Part shown: in pieces, positions 1 through 7,096 of the stretch
How the letters are laid out: each line of letters opens with the position of its first letter
Numbering within the stretch: the first letter of the stretch is position 1
Assembly (NCBI GenBank): GCA_008668235.1
Contig: RQCP01000051.1
Location: 1-33,037, forward strand
Length of the DNA stretch: 33,037 nucleotides
Origin: Collinsella aerofaciens
Lineage (GTDB): Bacteria; Actinomycetota; Coriobacteriia; Coriobacteriales; Coriobacteriaceae
Direction: 5' to 3'
The notes under the pieces: generated by a model
Told to the model about the DNA's origin: nothing
Database searches by the model: none
The model's input: only the letters and a program-made list of their open reading frames with translations
Position numbers and translations under genes: made by a program

Positions 1-139
1 AAACGCCCCTAAGCGAGCAAGGTGACGTGAAAGAGGAGGGAAGCGTACTTCGGTACGCGACCGACGATTGAACGTCAGATTGCCGCTTAGGGGCGTTTGC
101 AGCGTCGAGCCGTTACGCGGTTTGGTAAAACCGCGTAAC
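1..139 (+). repeat. Two-hairpin structured intergenic element, copy 1
   Basis: A long hairpin is closed by a perfect 15-bp stem (1-15 with 84-98). Inside it are short pairings GCAA/TTGC (17-20, 80-83) and TGACGT/ACGTCA (23-28, 72-77), and a UUCG-capped stem at 43-58. It is followed by the spacer GCAGCGTCG and a second perfect 12-bp hairpin (112-123 with 128-139) with loop GGTA. The same architecture recurs at 3485-3624 with different stem sequences but the same internal motifs, which argues for a conserved structure. The functional strand and role are unknown. The element touches the window edge, so it could extend further left. Confidence 0.75.
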
Positions 140-159
140 TTCATCGTAGAAGCACGTTT

Positions 160-228
160 GCGGGCGGCGGATGCTCGTCTCCTGTCGCCCGCTCACCGAG
201 GCCCGGCAATTGCCTTAATATCTTAAGG
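160..228 (+). promoter_or_regulatory. Leader palindromes upstream of the permease
   Basis: Two dyads lie between the structured element and the permease start. One is a 7-bp GCGGGCG/CGCCCGC stem (160-166 with 186-192). The other is CCTTAA-TATC-TTAAGG (213-228), ending 37 nt before the start codon. The second could be an operator or a short leader hairpin. No clear -35/-10 pair was recognised. Confidence 0.3.
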
Positions 229-265
229 ACCTCGATTTGTCCAAGACTGAGCGAAGGAGCTCATC

Positions 266-1696
266 ATGAGCGACGGAAAGAAAAAGCTTTCCTTCTTGAC
301 GGTCATCTCGACCATCATCTGCGTCGTCTTCGTTTGCGAGGCCGCCGCACCTGCTGCTGCCATTGGCAACCAGCAGTTCTTCTGGTGGATCTTCCTGATT
401 CTGACCTTCCTGCTCCCTTATGGCATGGTCGTTGCCGAGCTCGGCACTACCTATGACGGTGAGGGCGGCATTTACGACTGGGTACGCGATGGCCTGGGCG
501 ACAAGTGGGGCGCCCGCATTTCGTACTACTACTGGGTTAACTACCCGCTGTGGATTGCCTCGCTGGCCACTATGTTCCCGGACATTTTGGGCATGGTCTT
601 TGGCGTCGAGTTCAATCTGATTGCCAAGATTGGTATCGACCTTGCCTTTGTGTGGATTGTCTATCTTATGGGTCGCTCAAAGGCTGCCGACTCCGAGTGG
701 GTCCTGAACGGCGGCGCCATCATCAAGGTCGCCGTTGCCGTTATCGTCGGCGCTTTGGGCATTTGGTACGCCATGGAGAACGGTTTTGCGAACGATATGT
801 CCGCTGTCACCTTCTTGCCCGAGCTCACCAACACCAACGCGCTCGGCTACCTGTCGATCATCATCTTTAACTTCATGGGCTTCGAGGTCATCTGCACCAT
901 GACCGACGATATGGCCGATCCCGCTCGCGATATCCCCAAGGCTATCATCGTCGGCGGCCTGTCCATCGCCGTGATCTATCTGTTCGCTGGCTTTGGCATC
1001 GGCGCTGCTGTGTCGGCCGATTCCATCGATCCCGACTACGGCATGATTTACGCTGTCCAGACTATTGTGGGCGATTCCATGATCTTTAAGGTCATCTGCA
1101 TCGCCTTCCTGATCACGCTGTTCGCCAACATGGCTGCCTGGTCCTTCGGCGTCAACTCCGTTGCTCGCTATGCTGCCGAGCATGGCAACATGCCCAAGGT
1201 CTTCGCCTCGATGATCTCGGATGACGACATGCCCAACGGCGCCAACCTGGTCAACGCCATCGTTGCCTCCCTGGTGCTGTGCCTGCAGTTGGTTCCCATC
1301 GACGCCATCTCCAACGGTGTCTTCTGGATGCTCTTCGGTACCTCCGTTGTCTTCCTGCTGCTGACCTACATCCCGATGTTCCCGGCATTCCTCAACCTTC
1401 GTAAGAACGACCCTAACCGTGCGCGCATCTTTACGTTCCCGTTTAAGGGCGCCATGATGAAGGTCATGCTGGCTATTCCCTGCATTGAGCTGATTCTGGC
1501 TATCGTTGCAACGCTGATTCCGTTCTCTGTCGATGAGATTGGCGATAAGGTCCCGATGATCGTCATCTTCATCGTGCTCTTGCTTATTGGCGAGGTTGTC
1601 CGCGTCGTCAGTGCTAAGGGCCGCGAGACCGAGTACAAGGGTCTCACTCCCGAGCTGGCTGCTCAGCGCCTCGCTGAGGAGTCCGAGGAGGACTAG
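266..1696 (+). CDS. APC-family amino acid/polyamine antiporter, probably agmatine/putrescine
   Basis: This 476-aa integral membrane protein is of APC-superfamily length and hydrophobicity, with about 12 membrane segments and a charged C-terminal tail. The N-terminal half has features of the amino-acid:amine antiporter branch (GadC/AguD-like), such as the GEGGIYDWVRDGLG stretch after the second membrane segment. The start is set by AAGGAG at 254-259, seven bases before ATG. Agmatine deiminase lies next downstream on the same strand, so agmatine uptake coupled to putrescine export is the most economical role. Substrate is inferred from context only; a glutamate/GABA-type or other amine exchanger is possible. 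Putrescine carbamoyltransferase and carbamate kinase, the usual partners, are not in the window. Confidence 0.8.
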   Translation: MSDGKKKLSFLTVISTIICVVFVCEAAAPAAAIGNQQFFWWIFLILTFLLPYGMVVAELGTTYDGEGGIYDWVRDGLGDKWGARISYYYWVNYPLWIASLATMFPDILGMVFGVEFNLIAKIGIDLAFVWIVYLMGRSKAADSEWVLNGGAIIKVAVAVIVGALGIWYAMENGFANDMSAVTFLPELTNTNALGYLSIIIFNFMGFEVICTMTDDMADPARDIPKAIIVGGLSIAVIYLFAGFGIGAAVSADSIDPDYGMIYAVQTIVGDSMIFKVICIAFLITLFANMAAWSFGVNSVARYAAEHGNMPKVFASMISDDDMPNGANLVNAIVASLVLCLQLVPIDAISNGVFWMLFGTSVVFLLLTYIPMFPAFLNLRKNDPNRARIFTFPFKGAMMKVMLAIPCIELILAIVATLIPFSVDEIGDKVPMIVIFIVLLLIGEVVRVVSAKGRETEYKGLTPELAAQRLAEESEED

Positions 1697-1781
1697 AGCA
1701 CCCGGATTCGGGGCTCCAACCTTCCTCGCGTACCAACGTACGCTTCGTCGGGCTTGTCGCTCCCGACTCGGGACACTCTAG
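1693..1781 (+). terminator. Long imperfect hairpin overlapping the permease stop codon (element A)
   Basis: Arms 1693-1712 and 1762-1781 pair at about 15 of 20 positions, and the stop codon lies inside the stem. The interior carries CGCGTACCAACGTACGCTT (1727-1745), nearly identical to the core of the hairpin behind aguA (3318-3336). No T-run follows, so it may act as a 3'-end stabiliser or a repeat rather than a classical terminator. A small UUCG-capped hairpin follows directly (1781-1794). Confidence 0.5.
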
Positions 1782-1948
1782 CCTCTTCGGAGGCGTGCCC
1801 AAGCAACAGGTTTGCTAACCTTTCTCTGAGGTGGGTGTGAGCTATTGTTCCGGTAACCACCGCCCGCCCCAATCTCTCTTCCGTATCCTTCGTGCGTTTT
1901 GTCTCCGCGCACCGGGTTACGTCGTCGCTTGCCGGTGCGACATCCGTG

Positions 1949-2035
1949 AAAACCGGTGCCAGGCACCCCGACCTTTGCCGGGGAACGGGCGCCTACCATC
2001 TCTTGGTTTTAGGCTGCGGGTAACCCGCCCGCAGC
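1949..2035 (+). promoter_or_regulatory. Structured leader upstream of agmatine deiminase
   Basis: The 368-base gap between permease and deiminase ends in dense potential RNA structure. An outer AAAACC/GGTTTT pairing (1949-1954 with 2005-2010) encloses competing GGTG/CACC and CCCCG/CGGGG hairpins. It is followed by an 8-bp GCTGCGGG/CCCGCAGC hairpin (2013-2020 with 2028-2035) ending 15 nt before the Shine-Dalgarno. The mutually exclusive pairings suggest a regulatory leader, but I do not recognise a known riboswitch class. The rest of the gap (1795-1948) shows nothing further that I can support. Confidence 0.35.
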
Positions 2036-2064
2036 AAGCGATCGTTCGATTTGGAGGAAATCTT

Positions 2065-3270
2065 ATGCGTACGATCACCGAGTCCGAGTCCACCCCTAAG
2101 GCCGATGGCTTCTTTATGCCTGCTGAGTTCGCCCCACAGGATCGCGTGTGGATGGGCTGGCCCCATCGCACCGATACCTGGGCCCATGGTGCCAAGCCGG
2201 CTCAGAAGCAGTATGCCGCCATCGCTCGCGCCATCGCCGAGTTCACCCCGGTCACCATGTGCGCCAACCAGGCCGACTACGCCAACTGCAAGGCCGCCTT
2301 TGAGGAAGACGAGAACGTCGCCGTTATCGAGATGACCACCGACGACGCTTGGTTCCGCGACACCGCTGCCACTTTTGTTATCAATGGCAAGGGCGATAAG
2401 CGCGCCAACCACTGGCACTTCAACGCCTACGGCGGCCTCGTCGACGGCCTCTATTTCCCGTGGGACAAGGACGAGCAGATTGCCCTTAAGATGGCTGAGC
2501 TTTCCGGCTGCCGTCGCTATCGTCCCGATGACATGATCCTCGAGGGCGGTTCCATCACCGTCGACGGCGAAGGCACCGTGGTCGTGACCGACCAGTGCCT
2601 GCTTTCCCCGGGCCGCACCTGCTCTGCGGTTCTGGAGGAGGAAGAGGATCCCGAGTCCATCTGGCCCAAGTTCCACAAGAAGTTTGAGCCCTGGAGTGAG
2701 GAACTTCGCGCCTATATGGACGAGCACCTCAAGGATTACCTGGGTGTCGAGAAGGTCATCTGGGTTAAGGAGGGCATCGACCCCGAGGAGACCAACGGCC
2801 ACATCGATGATGTCGCTACGTTCATCGCTCCGGGCGTCATGGCTTGCATCTGGACCGACGATCCCGAGTATCCGTTCTACGAGCAGTGCCACGCTGTCTA
2901 CGAGACCCTCTCCAACGCCGTTGACGCCAAGGGCCGCAAGATGAAGGTCTACAAGCTCTGTATGCCTGTGAACCCGCTGTTCATGGACCAGGCTTCCTGC
3001 GACACCATCGACGCCGACGAGAACGCCGAGCCGCGCGTTGCCGACGAGCCGCTGATCGCCTCCTACATGAACTACCTGGTCACCAACCACGGCGTTATCG
3101 TCCCGCAGTACGGCGACGAGAACGATCAGCTTGCCGTTGACACGCTCCAGAAGATCTACGACGAGGTCTGGGGCGAGGGCGTCTACAAGTGCGTCGGCGT
3201 TCAGTCCGAGCAGGTCGTCTTCGGTGGTGGAAATATCCACTGCATTACGCAGCAGGAACCGTCCGCTTAA
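2065..3270 (+). CDS. aguA: Agmatine deiminase (agmatine iminohydrolase)
   Basis: Hydrolyses agmatine to N-carbamoylputrescine and ammonia. The 401-aa product shows the pentein-fold hallmarks: DDAWFRD (93-99), LEGGS (159-163), NGHIDD (244-249) with the catalytic His246, and the C-terminal GGGNIHC motif with the nucleophile Cys393. It is longer than typical AguA (about 365 aa), mainly through an acidic insertion after CLLSPGR (roughly residues 186-225). The start is ATG 2065, preceded by TTGGAGGAAA. The frame stays open upstream to 1831, but that stretch is leader and lacks a ribosome site. The antiporter upstream points to an agmatine-catabolic pair. The family assignment is firm. Confidence 0.95.
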   Translation: MRTITESESTPKADGFFMPAEFAPQDRVWMGWPHRTDTWAHGAKPAQKQYAAIARAIAEFTPVTMCANQADYANCKAAFEEDENVAVIEMTTDDAWFRDTAATFVINGKGDKRANHWHFNAYGGLVDGLYFPWDKDEQIALKMAELSGCRRYRPDDMILEGGSITVDGEGTVVVTDQCLLSPGRTCSAVLEEEEDPESIWPKFHKKFEPWSEELRAYMDEHLKDYLGVEKVIWVKEGIDPEETNGHIDDVATFIAPGVMACIWTDDPEYPFYEQCHAVYETLSNAVDAKGRKMKVYKLCMPVNPLFMDQASCDTIDADENAEPRVADEPLIASYMNYLVTNHGVIVPQYGDENDQLAVDTLQKIYDEVWGEGVYKCVGVQSEQVVFGGGNIHCITQQEPSA

Positions 3271-3283
3271 TCGTCCGGCTTCC

Positions 3284-3369
3284 CGAGGCACCCCATCTCG
3301 CCGCTCAAACCGTCGCTCGCGTACCAAAGTACGCTTCGCTCCTCTTTCGCGGCGACCTGGGGCACCTCG
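3284..3369 (+). terminator. Long hairpin behind aguA (element B)
   Basis: Arms 3284-3304 and 3349-3369 match at 17 of 21 positions. The interior contains CGCGTACCAAAGTACGCTT (3318-3336), almost the same as the core of element A. The hairpin starts 13 nt after the aguA stop. There is no T-run, so it may be a 3'-end stabiliser or a dispersed repeat. Confidence 0.5.
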
Positions 3370-3414
3370 AAAACCCAGCCGATCAATCGGACCGACGTAG
3401 CTAGTTATCGCATT

Positions 3415-3441
3415 AGTCGTTGGGGACGTTCTTAAACGACT
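3415..3441. repeat. REP-like hairpin with GGGGAC..CTTA loop, copy 1
   Basis: A 7-bp stem (3415-3421 with 3435-3441) holds the 13-nt loop GGGGACGTTCTTA. A second hairpin at 23099-23131 has a different stem but loop GGGGACAGACTTA, also 13 nt. Conserved loop plus covarying stem suggests one repeat family. Confidence 0.5.
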
Positions 3442-3484
3442 GCTTGCGACTAAGGCAACGCTGATGTCTTGGCAATGTCAGCGA

Positions 3485-3624
3485 GCGGGTCGCATTTGAG
3501 GCAAGGTGACGTGAAACGAAAGGGCGCTGACCTTCTGGTCGCGCCCTTGAAGTTGAGCGTCAGATTGTCCAAATGCGGCCCGCGCAGCGTCGGCCGGTTA
3601 CGGCGTTTGGTAAAACGCCGTAAC
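3485..3624 (+). repeat. Two-hairpin structured intergenic element, copy 2
   Basis: Same architecture as 1-139. A 14-bp outer stem (3485-3498 with 3570-3583) has unrelated sequence to copy 1. Inside are the conserved GGTGACGTGAAA and TTGAGCGTCAGATTG segments and an apical AAGGGCGC/GCGCCCTT hairpin. The spacer GCAGCGTCGG follows, then a perfect 12-bp hairpin (3597-3608 with 3613-3624) again with loop GGTA. The last hairpin ends one base from the stop codon of the convergent DAHP synthase gene, so it might also end transcription from either side. Function unknown. Confidence 0.75.
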
Positions 3625-3625
3625 T

Positions 3626-4657
3626 CTAAATCCGCTCCGCGATCTCGTGGATGAGGTAGTCGGTCTTTTCCCAGCCCAGGCACGGGTCGGTGATCGACTT
3701 GCCAAAGACGCCGCCGTCGACCGGCTGGTTGCCGTCCTCCAGATAGGACTCGATCATAAAGCCCTTGACCAGCTTAGAGATGGACTCGTTGCGGCGGCAG
3801 CTGTCGAGCACCTCCTTGCAAATGCGGTACTGCTCCAGCGGACGCTTGCCCGAGTTGTCATGGTTGCAGTCGATGATCGCTGCCGGATTGGCGTAGCCGG
3901 CATGCTCGGTATAGCGCTCGGCCAGGCGCTCCAGGTGTTCGTAGTGGTAGTTGGGGTAGGTACGCCCATCGAGACCGATGTAGCCACGCATAACGGCGTG
4001 TGTGAGCGGGTTGCCGTCGCACTCGACCTCCCAGTTGCGGAAGATGAAGCTCTGGTGCGCCTGCGCGGCGTAAATGGAGTTGAGCATAACGGTGGTAGAG
4101 CCGGCAGTGGGATTCTTCATGCCGACGGGTACCGAAATGCCGCTCGACACCAGGCGATGCTCCTGGTTCTCGACCGAGCGTGCGCCCACGGCAACATAGC
4201 TCAGCAGGTCGACGAGGTATTGGTAGTTGGACGGGTAGAGCATCTCATCGGCGGTAAAGAAGCCGGTCTCCTCGATGACGCGCAGGTGCATGTGGCGGAT
4301 GGCCTTGACGCCCTCGAGCAGGTCGTCGGGAGCCTCGGGGTTGGGGTTGTGCAGAAGACCCTTGTAGCCGGTGCCCTTGGTGCGCGGCTTATTGGTGTAG
4401 ACGCGCGGAATGATGATGAGCTTGTCCTTGACCTCTTCGGCGGTCTTGGCCAGTCGGTTCATATACTCGAGCACCGAATCCTCGCGGTCGGCAGAGCACG
4501 GGCCGATGATGAGCACCTTACGTGCGTCCTCGCCGGTAAAGACTTTGGCGACCTCGGCGTCAAATGCCTGCTTTTTGGCGGTAAGCTCGGCAGAAAGTGG
4601 CATTTCCTCGCGGATCTCCATGGGGATCGGCAGCCTGCGTTTGAATTCCATGGCCAT
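3626..4657 (-). CDS. 3-deoxy-7-phosphoheptulonate (DAHP) synthase, type I
   Basis: Catalyses phosphoenolpyruvate plus erythrose 4-phosphate to DAHP, the first step of the shikimate pathway. The 343-aa length fits the AroF/AroG/AroH class. Visible motifs are IIGPCSA (50-56, with the metal-ligand cysteine at 54), RVYTNKPRTKGTGYKG (85-100), GARSVENQEHR, KNPTAGS and IDCNHDNSGK. The start is ATG 4657, preceded by GAGGAG on the minus strand; a second in-frame ATG lies two codons in. It is monocistronic with its own promoter (about 4712-4740). Which aromatic amino acid, if any, inhibits it cannot be read from the sequence. Confidence 0.93.
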   Translation of the reverse strand: MAMEFKRRLPIPMEIREEMPLSAELTAKKQAFDAEVAKVFTGEDARKVLIIGPCSADREDSVLEYMNRLAKTAEEVKDKLIIIPRVYTNKPRTKGTGYKGLLHNPNPEAPDDLLEGVKAIRHMHLRVIEETGFFTADEMLYPSNYQYLVDLLSYVAVGARSVENQEHRLVSSGISVPVGMKNPTAGSTTVMLNSIYAAQAHQSFIFRNWEVECDGNPLTHAVMRGYIGLDGRTYPNYHYEHLERLAERYTEHAGYANPAAIIDCNHDNSGKRPLEQYRICKEVLDSCRRNESISKLVKGFMIESYLEDGNQPVDGGVFGKSITDPCLGWEKTDYLIHEIAERI

Positions 4658-4711
4658 AGGGGTCTCCTCAATCTATAGAATGAGCAATAAGCGTATTGTC
4701 GAATGCTCGGC

Positions 4712-4740
4712 ATTATCCGCTGTCGCACGCTAAAGTGCAA
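4712..4740 (-). promoter_or_regulatory. Promoter of the DAHP synthase gene
   Basis: On the minus strand TTGCAC (4740-4735) is followed after 17 bases by GATAAT (4717-4712), a near-consensus sigma-70-type promoter. Transcription would begin near 4705, giving a leader of about 48 nt. Confidence 0.6.
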
Positions 4741-4755
4741 GTCCTTGTCACCCCG

Positions 4756-4797
4756 AAACCTACCAAAAAGAGACAGGTTTATTTTGGCAGGTTTTAT
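4756..4797. promoter_or_regulatory. Inverted repeat upstream of the DAHP synthase promoter
   Basis: AAACCTACCAAAA and TTTTGGCAGGTTT form 13-nt arms with one mismatch, about 20 bp upstream of the -35 box. It could be an operator or a weak hairpin. No regulator can be named. Confidence 0.3.
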
Positions 4798-4876
4798 CTG
4801 GGTAAACGTTGGCGAATGCCGGGAGGGAGCGGCGCCGCGCGGGACCCTAAGGCTGTTGTCAGTTCCCCAGGAAATA

Positions 4877-5115
4877 CCCTGTGGGCAAAAAATGCCAAAT
4901 ATGAGTACGGTTGCTAACCTAGTATCATATTGCCTTCGCAAAATAATAGACATAACAGCAAAATATGTTCATTAACGCAAACACATATAAGTTCGCTATA
5001 GGATTGTTTGATCAATTTAGGGACGCGTGTAAGCCGTGAAAACGGCATTTGGGGCTGTTTTGGCTGTTACTAAAAAGGTATCAGTACTCAAATTTGCCAT
5101 TTTTTGCCCACGGGG
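4877..5115. repeat. 239-bp AT-rich segment bounded by 32-nt inverted repeats
   Basis: The ends 4877-4908 and 5084-5115 are inverted copies agreeing at 29 of 32 positions, each containing GTGGGCAAAAAATG and GAGTAC. The interior is AT-rich, has no credible gene, and holds a small GCCGT/ACGGC hairpin. It resembles a small non-autonomous element. I see no convincing target-site duplication, so it could instead be a pair of outward or inward regulatory palindromes. The rest of the 4658-5239 gap holds only the promoter, the inverted repeat at 4756-4797 and the terminator at 5176-5207. Confidence 0.5.
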
Positions 5116-5175
5116 CCTCGAAGGGGCTGCCAATCAGGTCCCAGGGGAGGCGGTTTGAGGGCCGCAGAGCAAAAA

Positions 5176-5207
5176 AACGGGGGTGCAGGTTGTCCTGCGC
5201 CCCCGTT
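5176..5207 (-). terminator. Terminator of the MarR/ABC exporter operon
   Basis: A 14-bp stem (5176-5189 with 5194-5207) has a 4-nt loop. It is followed on the minus strand by seven T residues (5177-5171). It sits 33 nt after the stop of the last exporter gene, and is a good intrinsic terminator. Confidence 0.85.
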
Positions 5208-5239
5208 TTCTTGGCATTGCGGTTGTTTGCCGCCGGTTT

Positions 5240-7096
5240 TTACGCCGCTTCGTCGAACTGCGAGTTGTACAGGTCGGCGTAGAAGCCGCCCTGGGCGAGC
5301 AGCTCGTCGTGCGTGCCCTTCTCGACGATGTCACCGTCGCGGATTACCAGAATCACGTCGGCGTTGCGGATCGTGGACAGGCGGTGCGCGATGACAAAGC
5401 TGGTACGGCCCTGCATCAGCGCATCCATGGCGCGCTGAATAAGCTCCTCGGTACGGGTGTCGACGTTGGAGGTCGCCTCGTCCAAAATCAGCGCCGGACG
5501 GTCGGCCAGAATGGCGCGGGCGATGGTCACGAGCTGGCGCTGACCCTGCGAGAGGTTGGTGCCCTCTTCGTTGATCACAAAGTCGTAACCGCCGGCGAGC
5601 GTATGGATAAAGTGGTCGCAGCGTGCGGCGCGTGCAGCGGCTTCGACCTCGGCATCGCTCGCATCGGGACGTCCGTAGCGAATGTTCTCGCGAATGGTGC
5701 CGTTGAACAGCCACGTATCCTGCAACACCATGGCAAACTCGCCGCGCAGTGCCGCGCGGTCCCAGTCGCGCACGTCGATACCCTCGACGCGCAGCGAGCC
5801 GCCGTCCACATCGTAGAAGCGCTGCAGCAGCTTGATGAGCGTGGTCTTGCCGGCGCCGGTGGGGCCGACGATGGCGATGGTCTGGCCGGGTTGCGCCTCG
5901 CAGCTAAAGTCGTGGATGATGGTCTTGTCGGGCGTGTAGCCAAACTTGACGTGATCAAACTCCACATGGCCGGGGCGCTTCTCGGGAATCTGGGCGTCGG
6001 CCTTCTGCTCCTCTTCGGGCGCGGCGAGGAACTCAAACACACGCTCGGTGGCGGCGGCCATCGACTGCATCGTGTTGCTCACGTTGCCCAGCTGCTGTAC
6101 GGGTTGCGTAAAGTTGCGAACGTACTGGATAAAGCTCTGGATGTCGCCGGGCGTGGCATTGCCGGTCAGCGCGAGCTGCGCGCCCACCACGACGACGCCC
6201 ACATAGCCCATGTTGCCCACCAGGCTCATAAGCGGCATCATCAGGCCCGACAGGAACTGCGAGCGCCAGCCACTAATAAACAGGCGGTCGTTTTGACGGT
6301 CGAACTCCTCGATTGAGGCCTCGGCGCGGTCGAACACCTGAATGACGTTCTGGCCGGCAAAGTCCTCCTCGATAATGCCGTTGACGGCGCCCAGAACCTG
6401 CTGCTGCTCGCGGAAGTACGGCTGCGAGAAGTGAATCATTACGGTCAGGATAATCGCGGCTGCCGGCAGCGTGAGCACGGTGACGCCAGTGAGCGGCAGG
6501 CTGATCGACAGCATCATGACGAGCACGCCGATAATCTGCGTTATCGACGTGATGAGCTGCGTCACGCTCTGGTTGAGCGACTGACCCAGCGTATCGACGT
6601 CGTTGGTGATGCGGCTGAGTACGTCGCCCTTGCTGTGGCCGTTAAAGTAACTCATCGGAACGACGGCGATCTTGGCGGCGATCTCCTTGCGCATGCGGTA
6701 GCAAATCTTTTGCGTGACGCCGGTCATGAGCCAACCCTGGATGAGGCTGCAAACAGAGCTTGCCAGATACAGGCAGAGCAAAAAGCCGAGCGTCTTGGCG
6801 ATCCAGTCAAAGTCAACGTCGCCGGTACCGTTGACCTTGGCAACCAGGCCCTCGAACAGCTTGGTGGTAACCTGGCCGAGCACCTTGGGTCCCACAATGT
6901 TAAAGATGACCGAGCACACGGCAAAGGCGACGGCGGCAAACACGGCAACTTTGTGTTGGCCGATATAGCCGAGCAGCTGCCTCATGGTGCCCTTAAAGTC
7001 CTTGGCCTTTTCGCCGCGACGCATGCCGCCCATGCGGCCCATGGGACCACGCTGGCGGGTGGGCTTGGGAATCTGAGTCTTGGTCTCGTCTGCCAT
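5240..7096 (-). CDS. ABC exporter half-transporter, catalytically canonical subunit
   Basis: This 618-aa membrane-ATPase fusion has six membrane segments in the first 330 residues or so, then a nucleotide-binding domain. Motifs: Walker A GPTGAGKTT (411-419), signature LSQGQ (515-519, Gln in place of the second Gly), Walker B with catalytic Glu (ILDE, 537-540) and H-loop His571. The intact Glu and His combined with a deviant signature are what is known for the TM288/LmrD-type partner in heterodimeric multidrug exporters. It overlaps the upstream subunit by one base (TAATG), so the two are translationally coupled. The MarR gene in the operon suggests drug or toxic-compound efflux; the substrate is unknown. 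The N-terminal tail (1-35) is basic and glycine/methionine-rich. Confidence 0.92.
   Translation of the reverse strand: MADETKTQIPKPTRQRGPMGRMGGMRRGEKAKDFKGTMRQLLGYIGQHKVAVFAAVAFAVCSVIFNIVGPKVLGQVTTKLFEGLVAKVNGTGDVDFDWIAKTLGFLLCLYLASSVCSLIQGWLMTGVTQKICYRMRKEIAAKIAVVPMSYFNGHSKGDVLSRITNDVDTLGQSLNQSVTQLITSITQIIGVLVMMLSISLPLTGVTVLTLPAAAIILTVMIHFSQPYFREQQQVLGAVNGIIEEDFAGQNVIQVFDRAEASIEEFDRQNDRLFISGWRSQFLSGLMMPLMSLVGNMGYVGVVVVGAQLALTGNATPGDIQSFIQYVRNFTQPVQQLGNVSNTMQSMAAATERVFEFLAAPEEEQKADAQIPEKRPGHVEFDHVKFGYTPDKTIIHDFSCEAQPGQTIAIVGPTGAGKTTLIKLLQRFYDVDGGSLRVEGIDVRDWDRAALRGEFAMVLQDTWLFNGTIRENIRYGRPDASDAEVEAAARAARCDHFIHTLAGGYDFVINEEGTNLSQGQRQLVTIARAILADRPALILDEATSNVDTRTEELIQRAMDALMQGRTSFVIAHRLSTIRNADVILVIRDGDIVEKGTHDELLAQGGFYADLYNSQFDEAA

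Noticed and set aside
1831..2064. N-terminal extension of agmatine deiminase
   Set aside because: The open frame runs through structured leader DNA, lacks a ribosome site and has no family counterpart; ATG 2065 has a good site.
1993..3327. 444-aa minus-strand frame opposite agmatine deiminase
   Set aside because: Low-complexity Val/Asp/Gly-rich translation typical of the reverse strand of a real gene; aguA motifs are unambiguous.
4658..4877. T-box leader upstream of DAHP synthase
   Set aside because: No T-box core sequence was found on the minus strand and the predicted transcript leader is only about 48 nt.
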